Positions 51,776 to 60,764 are shown, counted from the stretch's first letter. The stretch is DNA of 64,000 bases from Nocardia australiensis (GCF_020733705.1 NZ_JAJFZM010000017.1:434001-498000); one strand, 5' to 3'. Translations and numbers: made by a program. Notes: generated by a model from the sequence alone, not told the origin.

Positions 51776-52345
51776 TCACGCCGACACCAATTCGCCGCGC
51801 GATGCCTCGACCAGCTTGTGCACTGTGGCAGCCAGCTGGGTCAGCGCCTCGACATCCTCACGCGGATGCACCTCACCGAAACGCTGACCGAACGTGCCGA
51901 AGTGCAGGTGTGCGGATTCGACAACCTTGGCGCCCGCGACACCCAGCGCCTTGACCGCGTCACCGTGCGCCCACTGCGCCGCGTTCGCACTGATCGAACC
52001 GCTCACCACCGCGACCGGTCGGTCCTGCAGCGCACCGGTGCCATACGGACGGGATGTCCAGTCGATGGCGTTCTTGAGCACGGCCGACAGGGTTCCGTTG
52101 TATTCCGGGGTCACCAGCAGCAGGCCATCGGACGCCGCGACCGCGTCACGCAACGCCTGAGCCGCGGCCGGCACCGCACCGGGAATGTCGAGATCTTCGT
52201 TGTAGAACGGAATCTCGCCGAGGCCCTCATAAATGGCGACCTCGACACCTTCGGGCGCGGTCTGCGCCGCGGCCTCGGCGAGCTGGCGATTAATGGACGC
52301 GGCCCGAAGGCTACCGACGAGCGCGAGGATGCGGGTCTGACTCAT
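51776..52345 (-). CDS. NAD(P)H-dependent FMN reductase (Rv3054c-like)
   Basis: A flavodoxin-fold quinone/FMN reductase (189 residues). The FMN phosphate loop is 'GSLRAASINRQLAEAA' and the isoalloxazine region 'TPEYNGTLSAVLKNAIDW'. It likely reduces quinones, azo dyes or free flavin. ATG 52345 follows CAGGAGTC. It is divergent from a TetR gene with a dyad between them, and the same pair follows nrdH in M. tuberculosis. Confidence 0.93.
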   Translation of the reverse strand: MSQTRILALVGSLRAASINRQLAEAAAQTAPEGVEVAIYEGLGEIPFYNEDLDIPGAVPAAAQALRDAVAASDGLLLVTPEYNGTLSAVLKNAIDWTSRPYGTGALQDRPVAVVSGSISANAAQWAHGDAVKALGVAGAKVVESAHLHFGTFGQRFGEVHPREDVEALTQLAATVHKLVEASRGELVSA

Positions 52346-52398
52346 AACGACTCCTGGTGTACTGAATGTGGTGTCCCGAACTTCCATGACACACCAAC

Positions 52399-52412
52399 CG
52401 GACTAAGGTCCG
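52399..52412. promoter_or_regulatory. putative TetR operator
   Basis: CGGAC-TAAG-GTCCG in the 96-bp divergent region, flanked by further symmetrical A/T bases (AAC..ATT). This is the expected place for autoregulation and control of the reductase gene. Confidence 0.55.
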
Positions 52413-52441
52413 ATTTAATTCCCCGAGACGGCGAGATCCCT

Positions 52442-53110
52442 GTGAGCTACGACACGACCCGGTCGGACGAACCGCTGCCCAAACGATCGCTGCTCGGCGT
52501 CGGCGCGCCACTGCCCGGATTCGTCGAACCCGCCGAACGCGCTGACGCCGCGCGCAACCGGCGATTACTGCTGGACGCGGCGCAACAATTGGTGCGCGAA
52601 CAAGGCGTCGACGGTCTCACCATGGACGCGCTGGCCAAGCGAGCCGGTGTCGGGAAAGGCACTGTATTCCGCCGGTTCGGCAGCCGGGCCGGGCTGCTGA
52701 CAGCGCTGCTCGACCATTCCGAACACAAGTACCAAGAGGGCTTTATGTTCGGGCCGCCGCCGCTGGGGCCGGGCGCACCGCCGGTACAACGCCTGGTCGC
52801 CTTCGGCCGGGCCAGGCTGCTCGATATCGAGGTCGAGGGCGAACTGCATCGCGCCGCCGAGATCGGCACCGCCAGGGACCGCTACGCCGAACCTCCCTAC
52901 CTGCTGCTGAAGACGCACGTATCGATGCTGCTGCGGCAGGCGGAGGTGACCGGCGAGATTCCGCTTGTCGCCGATACCCTGCTGGCCGCGCTCGGGGCGG
53001 CGTTGGTCATGCACCAGATGCACGTACTCGGATACCGCCGTGAGCAAATCGGCGACAACTGGGAGGCTCTCGTTCGGCGTGTAGTCACGCCGACTTCGCC
53101 AGTACAGTGA
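52442..53110 (+). CDS. TetR-family regulator (Rv3055-like)
   Basis: A TetR regulator of 222 residues. The helix-turn-helix 'LLLDAAQQLVREQGVDGLTM', 'DALAKRAGVGKGTVFRRFGS' is at about 40-85, preceded by a 35-residue acidic/polar tail, and the ligand domain follows. GTG 52442 is chosen because the frame is open far upstream across the reductase gene without a better start. Probable repressor of the divergent FMN reductase. nadE follows 6 bp downstream, so it may share the transcript. Confidence 0.9.
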   Translation: MSYDTTRSDEPLPKRSLLGVGAPLPGFVEPAERADAARNRRLLLDAAQQLVREQGVDGLTMDALAKRAGVGKGTVFRRFGSRAGLLTALLDHSEHKYQEGFMFGPPPLGPGAPPVQRLVAFGRARLLDIEVEGELHRAAEIGTARDRYAEPPYLLLKTHVSMLLRQAEVTGEIPLVADTLLAALGAALVMHQMHVLGYRREQIGDNWEALVRRVVTPTSPVQ

Positions 53111-53116
53111 GTTGCC

Positions 53117-53941
53117 ATGCAGTCCTTGCGTGAACAGATCATTGCCGAACTCGGCGTTCAACCCAGTATCGAACCGAAGCTCGAGGTGCGCCGCCGCGTC
53201 GAGTTCCTCAAGGACTACCTGCGCGCCACTCCCGCAACCGGATTCGTCCTCGGGATCAGCGGCGGCCAGGACAGTGCGCTCGCCGGGCGACTGTGTCAGT
53301 TGGCCGCCGAGGAACTGCGCGCCGAGAATACCGACGCCAAGTTCATCGCGGTGCGCCTGCCCTATGGTGTGCAGGCAGACGAGGTCGATGCCAGGATCGC
53401 GATGAAGTTCGTACAACCCGACCGCTCGGTGGCGGTGAACGTCCGGCCGGGCGCCAACGCGGTTGCCGCCGAGACCGCGCGCAGCCTCGATGTGCCGGAT
53501 CTGCGCGACTTCGTTCGCGGCAATATCAAGGCTCGCGAGCGCATGGTGATCCAGTACGCCATCGCTGGGCAGGAAAACCTGCTCGTCGTCGGCACCGATC
53601 ACGCCGCGGAGGCGGTAACCGGATTCTTCACCAAATACGGCGACGGTGGCGTCGACCTCACCCCACTCACCGGCCTGACCAAGCGCCAGGGCGCGGCCCT
53701 ACTACAGGAACTCGGTGCGCCGTCCAGTATCTGGTCCAAGGTTCCCACCGCCGACCTGGAGGACGACCGCCCGGCCCTACCGGACGAAGAAGCCCTCGGC
53801 CTGCGCTACAGCGAGATCGATGACTACCTGGAAGGCAAGGACGTCACGCCGGAGGTCACCACGAAGTTGGAGGCCACCTACCGGAACACGCGGCACAAGC
53901 GTGCGGTGCCGGTCACTCCTCTCGACACTTGGTGGAGCTGA
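53117..53941 (+). CDS. nadE: ammonia-dependent NAD+ synthetase
   Basis: A single-domain NAD synthetase (274 residues), amidating deamido-NAD+ with ammonia and ATP. The PP-loop motif is SGGQDS (48-53), and 'GTDHAAEAVTGFFTKYGDGG' and 'TPLTGLTKRQ' are typical. There is no glutaminase domain, unlike the long glutamine-dependent enzyme of mycobacteria. The ATG lies 6 bp after the TetR stop. It converges with the moaAD operon after 36 bp. Confidence 0.96.
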   Translation: MQSLREQIIAELGVQPSIEPKLEVRRRVEFLKDYLRATPATGFVLGISGGQDSALAGRLCQLAAEELRAENTDAKFIAVRLPYGVQADEVDARIAMKFVQPDRSVAVNVRPGANAVAAETARSLDVPDLRDFVRGNIKARERMVIQYAIAGQENLLVVGTDHAAEAVTGFFTKYGDGGVDLTPLTGLTKRQGAALLQELGAPSSIWSKVPTADLEDDRPALPDEEALGLRYSEIDDYLEGKDVTPEVTTKLEATYRNTRHKRAVPVTPLDTWWS

Positions 53942-53977
53942 ACGCTTTTCGGCTCTCCACGCACTGCCGCGGGTAGG

Positions 53978-54220
53978 TCAGCCGCCCGCGAAGGGTGGCA
54001 GCACGTCCACTCGCGCAGTGAGGGTCGCGGTCGGGTCGCGGGTGAGTTCGTCGCCGATCAGGTAGGCGCAGACGGCCAGCATTTTCTCCAGGTCGGGGCC
54101 GTAGGATTCGGCGAGCGTGGTGCGCAGGTCCGCGACAGTGGCGCCGGCGGGCAGGTCCAGGGACTCGCGGTCCTTGCCGACTGCGTCGGCAATCGCGGCG
54201 AAGTAGCGGATCTCAACCAC
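53978..54220 (-). CDS. moaD: molybdopterin synthase small subunit MoaD
   Basis: A ubiquitin-like sulfur carrier (80 residues) ending in the Gly-Gly required for thiocarboxylation ('DVLPPFAGG'). It pairs with MoaE (57795-58226) to convert cyclic pyranopterin monophosphate to molybdopterin. GTG 54220 overlaps the moaA stop by 8 bp, so translation is coupled. Longer upstream extensions lie within moaA. Confidence 0.92.
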   Translation of the reverse strand: MVEIRYFAAIADAVGKDRESLDLPAGATVADLRTTLAESYGPDLEKMLAVCAYLIGDELTRDPTATLTARVDVLPPFAGG

Positions 54221-55271
54221 CGATTGCTCCCATTGACCGCTCCGGCGGGACGAAGCCCGCGGCGTCGATGCCGTGACCCGCCCACTTATTCCACATGGCG
54301 CCACGCCAGATATCGGCGATATCCGCGTCGTCCGCGCCCGAGCGCAGCGCCTGGCGTACATCGAATTCCTGATCGCTGAACAGGCACGAACGGAGCATGC
54401 CATCGGCGGTCAGGCGGGTGCGATCACAGCTGTCACAGAATTTTCGGGTGACGGTGGCGATGATGCCGACCGTCGCCGGGCCACTGTCAACCAGCCAGGT
54501 CTCGGCGGGGGCCGATGGGTCCGGTCGACCGGCCTCGGTGAGTTCGAAACGCGCGCCTAGCACCTCGAGCAATTCGGCCGCGGTGACCATGTTCGCGCGC
54601 GCCCATTCGTGGTCGGCGTCGAGCGGCATCTCTTCGATGAACCGCAACTCGCAGTCCTCGTCCAGACACCAGCGCAGCAGATCGGCTGCGCCGGACAGGG
54701 TTTCGCGCATCAGCACGGCGTTCACCTTCATCGGCGCCAAGCCGGCGTCGCGCGCGGCGCGAATGCCCGCGAAGACCGAGTCGAGGCGATCACGGCGAGT
54801 CAGGTGTGCGAAGCCGAGTCGATCCACGGTGTCGAGCGACACGTTGACCCGGCTCAGCCCGGCCGCGGCGAGGCCACGGGCGCGATGGGCGAGGCCGACG
54901 CCGTTGGTCGTCATGGCCAGCGGCACCTCGGGCACGTGCTCATGACAGCCCGCGATGATCCGTTCCAGATCACGCCGTAGCAACGGCTCGCCACCGGTGA
55001 AGCGCACCTCGCGCACCCCGAGTTCGCGCACCGCGAGCACGACGAGCCGCACGATCTCATCGACGGTCAGCAACTCCTGCGTGGGGATCGCGGGCAGCCC
55101 CTCCTCGGGCATGCAATAGGTGCAGCGCAACGAACATTTCTCGGTTATCGACACGCGCAGATCACGGGCCGTGCGGCCGAATCGGTCCACCAAGAACGGC
55201 GTATCGGGGCGTCCATCGAGCGATGGGCGCCCAGACCGCACGGCGGGAATCCCCATCTGGACCAGCGTCAC
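54213..55271 (-). CDS. moaA: GTP 3',8-cyclase MoaA (radical SAM)
   Basis: The first enzyme of molybdenum cofactor synthesis (352 residues). Radical-SAM cysteines are Cys46, Cys50 and Cys53 ('CSLRCTYC'), and the second 4Fe-4S cluster site is 'CDSC' plus a later Cys in 'MLRSCLF'. The end carries the required Gly-Gly ('SMGAIGG'). GTG 55271 is chosen: a CATAAT -10-like element lies 6 bp upstream on the coding strand, suggesting a leaderless transcript. An in-frame ATG at 55316 would add 15 residues. Confidence 0.95.
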   Translation of the reverse strand: MTLVQMGIPAVRSGRPSLDGRPDTPFLVDRFGRTARDLRVSITEKCSLRCTYCMPEEGLPAIPTQELLTVDEIVRLVVLAVRELGVREVRFTGGEPLLRRDLERIIAGCHEHVPEVPLAMTTNGVGLAHRARGLAAAGLSRVNVSLDTVDRLGFAHLTRRDRLDSVFAGIRAARDAGLAPMKVNAVLMRETLSGAADLLRWCLDEDCELRFIEEMPLDADHEWARANMVTAAELLEVLGARFELTEAGRPDPSAPAETWLVDSGPATVGIIATVTRKFCDSCDRTRLTADGMLRSCLFSDQEFDVRQALRSGADDADIADIWRGAMWNKWAGHGIDAAGFVPPERSMGAIGG

Positions 55272-55416
55272 GGATCCATTATGACAAGTTGCCGCCGCAT
55301 GAGTCCTCGTCGCCATCAGTCCTCGTCGCCATCGACAACAACCGACACGCTTTGCCGGTCGCGAGCCGTACCTTCGTCCGAGCCAACCGTGGCAGCACGG
55401 CTATTAGGCTGGCCGC

Positions 55417-56640
55417 ATGACCTCTCGGCCCGCCACATCCCAGGTTCGGTCCGTCGACGACCACCGGGACGCAATCCAACAGCTGCTGCGGCCGTTGGCG
55501 GCACGTCCGGCCGAATCCGCCGCGGTACCCGCCGCGCTCGGCAGGCAACTCGCCGAAGACGTCCACGCACCGGTCGATCTGCCGGTCTTCCGTAACTCCG
55601 CCATGGACGGGTACGCGGTGCGCGCCGCCTCCGTGGTGGTCGCCCCGGTGACGCTGCCACTGGCCGGTGTTGTCGCGGCGGGCAACCCGGGGACGACACC
55701 GCTGCCGGATGGCGCCGCGATGAAGGTCATGACGGGCGCACCGATACCGCCTGGCGCGGATTGTGTAGTGCCGGTGGAGGACGCGCATTCCGACAGCGTC
55801 GCGGTGACGATCGAACGTGGCCGTAGCGCAGGCGAATTCGTGCGCGAAGCGGGGACCGACGTGCGCACGGGTGAGTTGCTGGTTTCGGCCGGAACCCGGC
55901 TCGCGCCCCGGCACATCGCCGCACTCGCCGCGGTCGGGGTGGCCGAAGTACCGGTATCACGACCCATTCGTGCGGCCATCCTCACCACCGGCGACGAACT
56001 CGTTCCCGCGGGCTCGACGCTACGGCCGGGACAGATCTACAACTCGAACGGCATCGCGCTGGCCGCAGCACTCACCGCGAACGGTGTGCTGGTCGCCGGG
56101 GTCGAGCACAGCACCGACGATCCCGGCGAATTCCACCGATTGCTCCATGCGGCAACGGAATCCGCCGATGTCGTCTTCACCTCCGGTGGCGTGTCCAAGG
56201 GCGACTTCGAGGTGGTCAAGGAGGTATTACAACCGCTGGGCGGGCAGTTCGGCTCGGTCGCGGTGCAACCCGGCGGGCCACAGGGCCTGACCGTTGTCGA
56301 CGGAGTTCCGGTGCTGAGCTTTCCCGGCAACCCGGTCAGCACCATCGTGTCGTTCGAGGTATTCGCCCGGCCGCTGCTGCGCCGCCTCGCCGGACTGCCC
56401 GAGATCGAGACTTGGGAGTTGCCGCTGCTGGAGCCGGTGAAGTCACCGGCCGGTCGACGCCAGTTCCTGCGTGGCCGGGTCACCCACGCGGGCGTGACGG
56501 CGGCGTCCGGCCCGGGTTCACACCTGATTGCCGGGATGGCGTGGGCCGATGTACTGATCGACCTTCCCGCCACGAGCACCGCCATCCCGGCGGGTGCGAC
56601 CGTTCTCGTCCGTTCCCTATCCGCGGCGCCGAGCCGATGA
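55417..56640 (+). CDS. moeA: molybdopterin molybdenumtransferase MoeA
   Basis: Inserts molybdate into adenylylated molybdopterin (407 residues). It shows 'NSAMDGYAVRA', 'MTGAPIPPGADCVVPVED', the MoCF-fold 'TTGDELVPAG', 'SGGVSKGDFEVVKEV' and 'FPGNPVSTIVSFEVF'. It is the first gene of an operon of moeA, a 35-codon ORF, a moaC/mog fusion and moaE, all joined by overlaps. It diverges from moaA across 145 bp containing a 16-bp direct repeat (55303-55334). Confidence 0.96.
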   Translation: MTSRPATSQVRSVDDHRDAIQQLLRPLAARPAESAAVPAALGRQLAEDVHAPVDLPVFRNSAMDGYAVRAASVVVAPVTLPLAGVVAAGNPGTTPLPDGAAMKVMTGAPIPPGADCVVPVEDAHSDSVAVTIERGRSAGEFVREAGTDVRTGELLVSAGTRLAPRHIAALAAVGVAEVPVSRPIRAAILTTGDELVPAGSTLRPGQIYNSNGIALAAALTANGVLVAGVEHSTDDPGEFHRLLHAATESADVVFTSGGVSKGDFEVVKEVLQPLGGQFGSVAVQPGGPQGLTVVDGVPVLSFPGNPVSTIVSFEVFARPLLRRLAGLPEIETWELPLLEPVKSPAGRRQFLRGRVTHAGVTAASGPGSHLIAGMAWADVLIDLPATSTAIPAGATVLVRSLSAAPSR

Positions 56641-56744
56641 ACCACGGTGTTCCAGCCGATGTCGACCGCCGCCCGCCTGCGCTCGAGTCCATGGAGGTCT
56701 GGCGCACCGGCTCGGACACGGCTGTGCGAGTGTGGACATCATGA
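56637..56744 (+). CDS. short ORF bridging moeA and moaC
   Basis: A 35-codon ORF (starts 'MNHGVPADVDRRPPALESME', ends 'AVRVWTS'). Its ATG overlaps the moeA stop (ATGA) and its TGA overlaps the moaC ATG (ATGA). It has no known domain. The double overlap suggests that translation runs through from moeA to moaC. The peptide itself may have no function. Confidence 0.45.
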   Translation: MNHGVPADVDRRPPALESMEVWRTGSDTAVRVWTS

Positions 56745-57802
56745 GTGATTTGTCCCATGTCGACCACGAGGGTCGTGCCCGCATGGTCGATGTGAGCGCG
56801 AAGGCAGACACCACCCGGATCGCCGTCGCGACCGGGGAACTGCAGACCACCGCCGAGGTAGTCGCACTGGTACGCGCCGATGGCATGCCGAAGGCCGATG
56901 TGCTGTCCACCGCGAGGATCGCGGGCATCGCAGGCGCGAAGAAGACCTCGGAACTCATTCCACTCTGCCATCAACTCGCGCTGTCGTCGGTGCGGGTGGA
57001 GTTCGATTTCACCGGTACCGCCATCATCATCGCGGCCACCGCGAAAACCAAGGGCCCCACCGGTGTCGAGATGGAAGCGCTCACCGCGGTCGCCGTCGCC
57101 GGACTCACCTTGCACGACATGGTGAAGGCCGTCGACCCCGCCGCGACGCTGAACGGCGTGCGTTTGCTCACCAAAGATGGTGGAAAGCACGGACATTGGG
57201 AGCGCCCCGCGACCGGATCCGCCGACGCGATCACCGCGGCTTCGAGTGCCGACACCTCGGACGATGTCACCGAAACCGTGCAAGACGACGCGAAATATTC
57301 AGCGCAGCAGCACGTTTCGGACACGCAAACAAAATCGGGCGTGGTGCTGGTCGCCTCGACCGGCGCGGCGGCGGGCACCAGGACCGACACCACCGGACCT
57401 GTTCTCGCGGACTGGCTCGGCGGACTCGGCTTCGCCGTGCGTGGCCCGCTGGTGTACGCCGACGCCGAGATCGCCATCGGTTTGGCCGATGCGCTTCGCC
57501 TAGCACCCGCATTGATCATCACGACCGGGGGTACCGGCGCGTCCCCCACCGACTCGACCCCGGAAGCAACACTGGCCGTCATCGATCGCGAACTCCCCGG
57601 GGTCGCCGAGGCGGTCCGGCAACGTGGCACCGCGAAGTTCCCGCTCGCCGCACTCAGTCGTGGTGTCGCGGGTTTGGCGGGCCGAACGGTGATCGTGAAC
57701 CTGCCCGGTTCTCCCGGTGGGGTGAAGGACGGCATGACCGTCCTCGAACCGCTCCTGGATCATCTGCTCGCGCAAGTAGCCGGAGGCGGCAACCATGAGT
57801 GA
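56741..57802 (+). CDS. moaC: bifunctional MoaC - MoaB/Mog fusion
   Basis: A 353-residue fusion. Residues 1-160 are MoaC, cyclic pyranopterin monophosphate synthase ('SHVDHEGRARMVDVSAK', 'LIPLCHQLALSSVRVEF', 'GVEMEALTAVAVAGLTLHDM'). After a linker of about 35 polar residues, residues 200-345 form a MoCF domain of MoaB/Mog type ('TTGGTGASPTDSTPEAT'), which adenylylates molybdopterin. ATG 56741 overlaps the short ORF; a longer frame from 56594 lies within moeA. Fusing the two steps keeps early and late cofactor enzymes in one chain. Confidence 0.93.
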   Translation: MSDLSHVDHEGRARMVDVSAKADTTRIAVATGELQTTAEVVALVRADGMPKADVLSTARIAGIAGAKKTSELIPLCHQLALSSVRVEFDFTGTAIIIAATAKTKGPTGVEMEALTAVAVAGLTLHDMVKAVDPAATLNGVRLLTKDGGKHGHWERPATGSADAITAASSADTSDDVTETVQDDAKYSAQQHVSDTQTKSGVVLVASTGAAAGTRTDTTGPVLADWLGGLGFAVRGPLVYADAEIAIGLADALRLAPALIITTGGTGASPTDSTPEATLAVIDRELPGVAEAVRQRGTAKFPLAALSRGVAGLAGRTVIVNLPGSPGGVKDGMTVLEPLLDHLLAQVAGGGNHE

Positions 57803-58226
57803 TGAGGCGATCGTGCGGCTGGCGCGAATCAGCGACCAGCCCCTGGATCCGGCCGAAGTCGAGGCCGCGGTGAGTGGCCCAGAGCACGGCGCGGTCGTGG
57901 TGTTCACCGGCAAGGTGCGCAATCACGACGGTGGGCAGGCGGTTTCCGCGTTGGAGTACTCGGCGCATCCTAGAGCCGAGCAGTTTCTGCGCACATGTTG
58001 CGCCGAGTCAGCCGCCGTGTCGGGATTGCCGGTCGCGGCTGTGCACCGTATAGGACCGTTGACCATCGGCGATCTCGCCATCGTCGTCGCGGTCGCCGCC
58101 CCGCACCGCGCCGAAGCCTTCGCGGCCTGCGCGGAGTTGGTGGACCGGATAAAACATGAGGTCCCGATCTGGAAGCGGCAACTGTTCACCGACGGGCCTT
58201 CCGAATGGGTGAATGCCTGCGGCTGA
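57795..58226 (+). CDS. moaE: molybdopterin synthase large subunit MoaE
   Basis: The catalytic subunit (143 residues) that receives sulfur from MoaD. Lysines in 'IKHEVPIWKRQLF' match the active-site lysines, and 'GAVVVFTGKVRNHD' is the family signature. ATG 57795 overlaps the fusion gene by 8 bp. The partner MoaD is in the divergent operon. Confidence 0.96.
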   Translation: MSDEAIVRLARISDQPLDPAEVEAAVSGPEHGAVVVFTGKVRNHDGGQAVSALEYSAHPRAEQFLRTCCAESAAVSGLPVAAVHRIGPLTIGDLAIVVAVAAPHRAEAFAACAELVDRIKHEVPIWKRQLFTDGPSEWVNACG

Positions 58227-58340
58227 CACCGCGCCCGGCGTTTATCGCATCGTCACGTGGTTCCGATAGCGAATCAACACCTCGGCGCTATAGCGTTCTG
58301 GCGCAACGAAACTCGTCCACCCAAGCGATAGGAGGACACC

Positions 58341-59342
58341 ATGGGCACCGATCAGGTATTGCTGCACAGATTCGTGATCTCCCAGCTCGCCGCGGCCGGG
58401 CTGGATCGGGATCGGTTGATTCGCGAGACGGGTGTGCCCGAATGGACGATGGCGGTCGATGACGTGCATCTGCCGAGTTCCACCTTTACGCGGCTTTGGG
58501 AACTCGGTGAACACGGGCTCGCCGATCCGAATGTCGCGCTCAATGTGGCGCGGCGCTACCAAATGACCAGCCTCGGCCTCTACGACTACCTGTTCTCCAC
58601 CGCACCGACACTGGGGGCGGGCCTGGCGACCTGCGGCCCCTACGTCAGCGCCGTCACCACCAATCATCGCTTCGAACTCATCACGGAGAACGACGCGGAA
58701 GTCACCCTCTACCTCGACATGATCACCGGTGAGGGACGCGGCCGGGACCTGACGCAGTTGTGGGGGTTGTGCGCGGTGCTCAGCCGGGCACGCCGGGTCA
58801 TCGACCATCCGGTGGTCCCGCTGCGGGTATCGCTGCGACAGCGGGCGCCGCGCGAGCTGCACGCATTCCGTGAGGTATTCGGCACCGCCGCAATCGAATT
58901 CGACTGCCCGGTGGACGCGATAACGTTCCGCGCTTCCGATATGGACCTGCCCCTGACCAGCAGCGACCCGGTACTCGCCGGAGTATTGCGGCCACTGGCC
59001 GAGGCACTCCAACCCCCACCACCGCTCGCGAACGCCTGGCCCGATCGGGTCGCGGCAGCCGTGGCCGAGGCACTGTCCGACGGCGAGGTGTCGCTGGATC
59101 GAGTGGCACGCAGGCTGGCCACCAGTTCGCGGACGCTGCAGCGCAGGCTGATGGAATCGGGCACGACGTGGCGGCAGGAGTTGACTCGGGCGCGCAACGC
59201 TCGGCTTGCTCAGGTCGAGGGCACGTTGAGTAGATCGCGGCAGGCCGAACTTCTCGGCTACGCGGACGCGGCGTCGATGCGCAGGGCGGCTCGCCGCTGG
59301 TCTGTCACATCGAATATGCATCGCTCCGACCAGCCCGCGTAA
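58341..59342 (+). CDS. AraC-family regulator
   Basis: A 333-residue regulator. The N-terminal 'Arabinose_bd'-type domain covers about 20-205, and the double helix-turn-helix the last 100 residues ('VSLDRVARRLATSSRTLQRR', 'LLGYADAASMRRAARRW'). ATG 58341 follows AGGAGGA. It resembles OruR/VirS-type regulators often linked to lipid or amine use. No target operon is obvious; it lies 114 bp after moaE and is convergent with a small gene. Confidence 0.92.
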   Translation: MGTDQVLLHRFVISQLAAAGLDRDRLIRETGVPEWTMAVDDVHLPSSTFTRLWELGEHGLADPNVALNVARRYQMTSLGLYDYLFSTAPTLGAGLATCGPYVSAVTTNHRFELITENDAEVTLYLDMITGEGRGRDLTQLWGLCAVLSRARRVIDHPVVPLRVSLRQRAPRELHAFREVFGTAAIEFDCPVDAITFRASDMDLPLTSSDPVLAGVLRPLAEALQPPPPLANAWPDRVAAAVAEALSDGEVSLDRVARRLATSSRTLQRRLMESGTTWRQELTRARNARLAQVEGTLSRSRQAELLGYADAASMRRAARRWSVTSNMHRSDQPA

Positions 59343-59348
59343 GGCGGT

Positions 59349-59540
59349 CTATGCCTTGAGGTAGCTGGCGGCGATGCGCCAGAACGTCTCGTTCTCGATC
59401 GCACGGAAGTCCCAGCTGCCAACGATATTGTGAGACGCGGCCACGATGGCGGGTACGTCGAAGTCCTCACGCGTCGCGGTGCCCTTGGCCTCCAGCGCGG
59501 CGATTACGTATGCGGTAGCACTCTCCAGAGTCTCGAACAC
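59349..59540 (-). CDS. small hypothetical protein
   Basis: A 63-residue protein ('MFETLESATAYVIAALEAKG', 'FDVPAIVAASHNIVGSWDFR') that I do not recognise by name, but the composition is that of a real small helical protein. GTG 59540 has GGAGA 6 bp upstream. The frame continues to 59657 with unlikely arginine-rich codons. It lies 6 bp from the AraC stop, convergent. Confidence 0.65.
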   Translation of the reverse strand: MFETLESATAYVIAALEAKGTATREDFDVPAIVAASHNIVGSWDFRAIENETFWRIAASYLKA

Positions 59541-59738
59541 CGAACTCTCCAATCGGTCGCAGAGGCGATACGGTCGATTACGTTCCGCTGCAGTCGAACC
59601 GACGCCGCGCGGGCCGTCTCGCTCCAATGCATACGGGTGCCGACGCGGCTGGCACATCAGCCAGTCTCGCGTCGGCGGACCGCTACCGGCAAGGACCGAA
59701 CGCGCCAGCTTCGTGGCGAACGCGCCAACTTCTTTTCG

Positions 59739-60764
59739 TCAGTGCGGGATGTAGCGCCAGACACCGAGCATGGTTTTGGGATCGAGCGGTTCGGTTTCCG
59801 TGTGCACCGCGGCATGCAGGCGTTGTAGTGCCGAGTCGATGGGAAGTCCGGCGCCGATGAGAACCAGCTGGGTGGTGCGTGGTTCGCCGCGCCGCCACGC
59901 ACGGGGTTCGAATGCGATGTGGTGGCCGACCATATGCAGCACGAACTTCCGGCGTTCCTCCGCGACACCGAAGGCCGCGAACCCTTTGGCGCGGAACAGT
60001 CCGGGTGGCGGGTCTTCCAGAAATCCGATCAGCAGCCGTGGATCCAACTCCTGTTCGCTGGTGAAGGAGACGGTGGTGTAATCATCGTGCAGGTGGTGAT
60101 GATCGTGGTGATCATGGTCGAGCAGTAGCACATCGAAACTCAATTGCTCGGCGACCCTTGGCTTTTCGCGCAGCGGCTCATCGAACAGCAGTCCCGGGTC
60201 GATGCGCCCGTGCGTGGTCGCGTAAACCGGTACCTGCCCGATCAGCTCGGTGATTTCTCGGCGCAAGCGGTCCAGGTCCGCAGACGGCGCTCGATCAACC
60301 TTGTTGAGCACCACCAGATCCGCCATCCGCAAATGCGTGGCCAGCTCGGGATGTCGTTCGCGGCTGGCCGGGAACAGCTCGGCGTCGACCACCTCGACCA
60401 GACCGCCGTAGCGGATGCGCGGATTATCGCTGCCTACCACCATCCGAATCAGGTTGCGCGGTTCGGCGAGGCCACTGGCCTCCACCACAATGACGTCGAT
60501 CCGCGCGCGCGGGTCGGCGAGCCGATCGAACAACTCATCCAACTCGGTGACGTCCACCGCACAGCACACACAGCCATTGCCGAGTGACACCATCGCGTCG
60601 ACCTGCCCGGCTACCAGCATCGAATCGATATTGATGGCCCCGAAATCGTTGACAACCACGCCGACGCGCGTACCGCGACTGTTGCGCAGCAGGTGATTGA
60701 GCAACGTCGTCTTCCCGGACCCGAGAAACCCGGCGACGATCAGAACTGGAATCCGGTCGGCCAC
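59739..60764 (-). CDS. CobW/P47K family metallochaperone GTPase
   Basis: A COG0523 GTPase (341 residues). Walker A is GFLGSGKTT (12-20), the metal site is Cys65-Val-Cys67-Cys68, 'VVLNKVD' gives guanine specificity, and the C-terminal CobW_C domain ends the protein. A histidine-rich loop ('DHDHHDHHHLHDDY') near residue 215 suggests Zn2+ or Ni2+ delivery. No cobalamin gene or Zur box is visible nearby, so the metal and client are unknown. It ends just upstream of a 200-bp gap to the small hypothetical gene. Confidence 0.92.
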   Translation of the reverse strand: MADRIPVLIVAGFLGSGKTTLLNHLLRNSRGTRVGVVVNDFGAINIDSMLVAGQVDAMVSLGNGCVCCAVDVTELDELFDRLADPRARIDVIVVEASGLAEPRNLIRMVVGSDNPRIRYGGLVEVVDAELFPASRERHPELATHLRMADLVVLNKVDRAPSADLDRLRREITELIGQVPVYATTHGRIDPGLLFDEPLREKPRVAEQLSFDVLLLDHDHHDHHHLHDDYTTVSFTSEQELDPRLLIGFLEDPPPGLFRAKGFAAFGVAEERRKFVLHMVGHHIAFEPRAWRRGEPRTTQLVLIGAGLPIDSALQRLHAAVHTETEPLDPKTMLGVWRYIPH

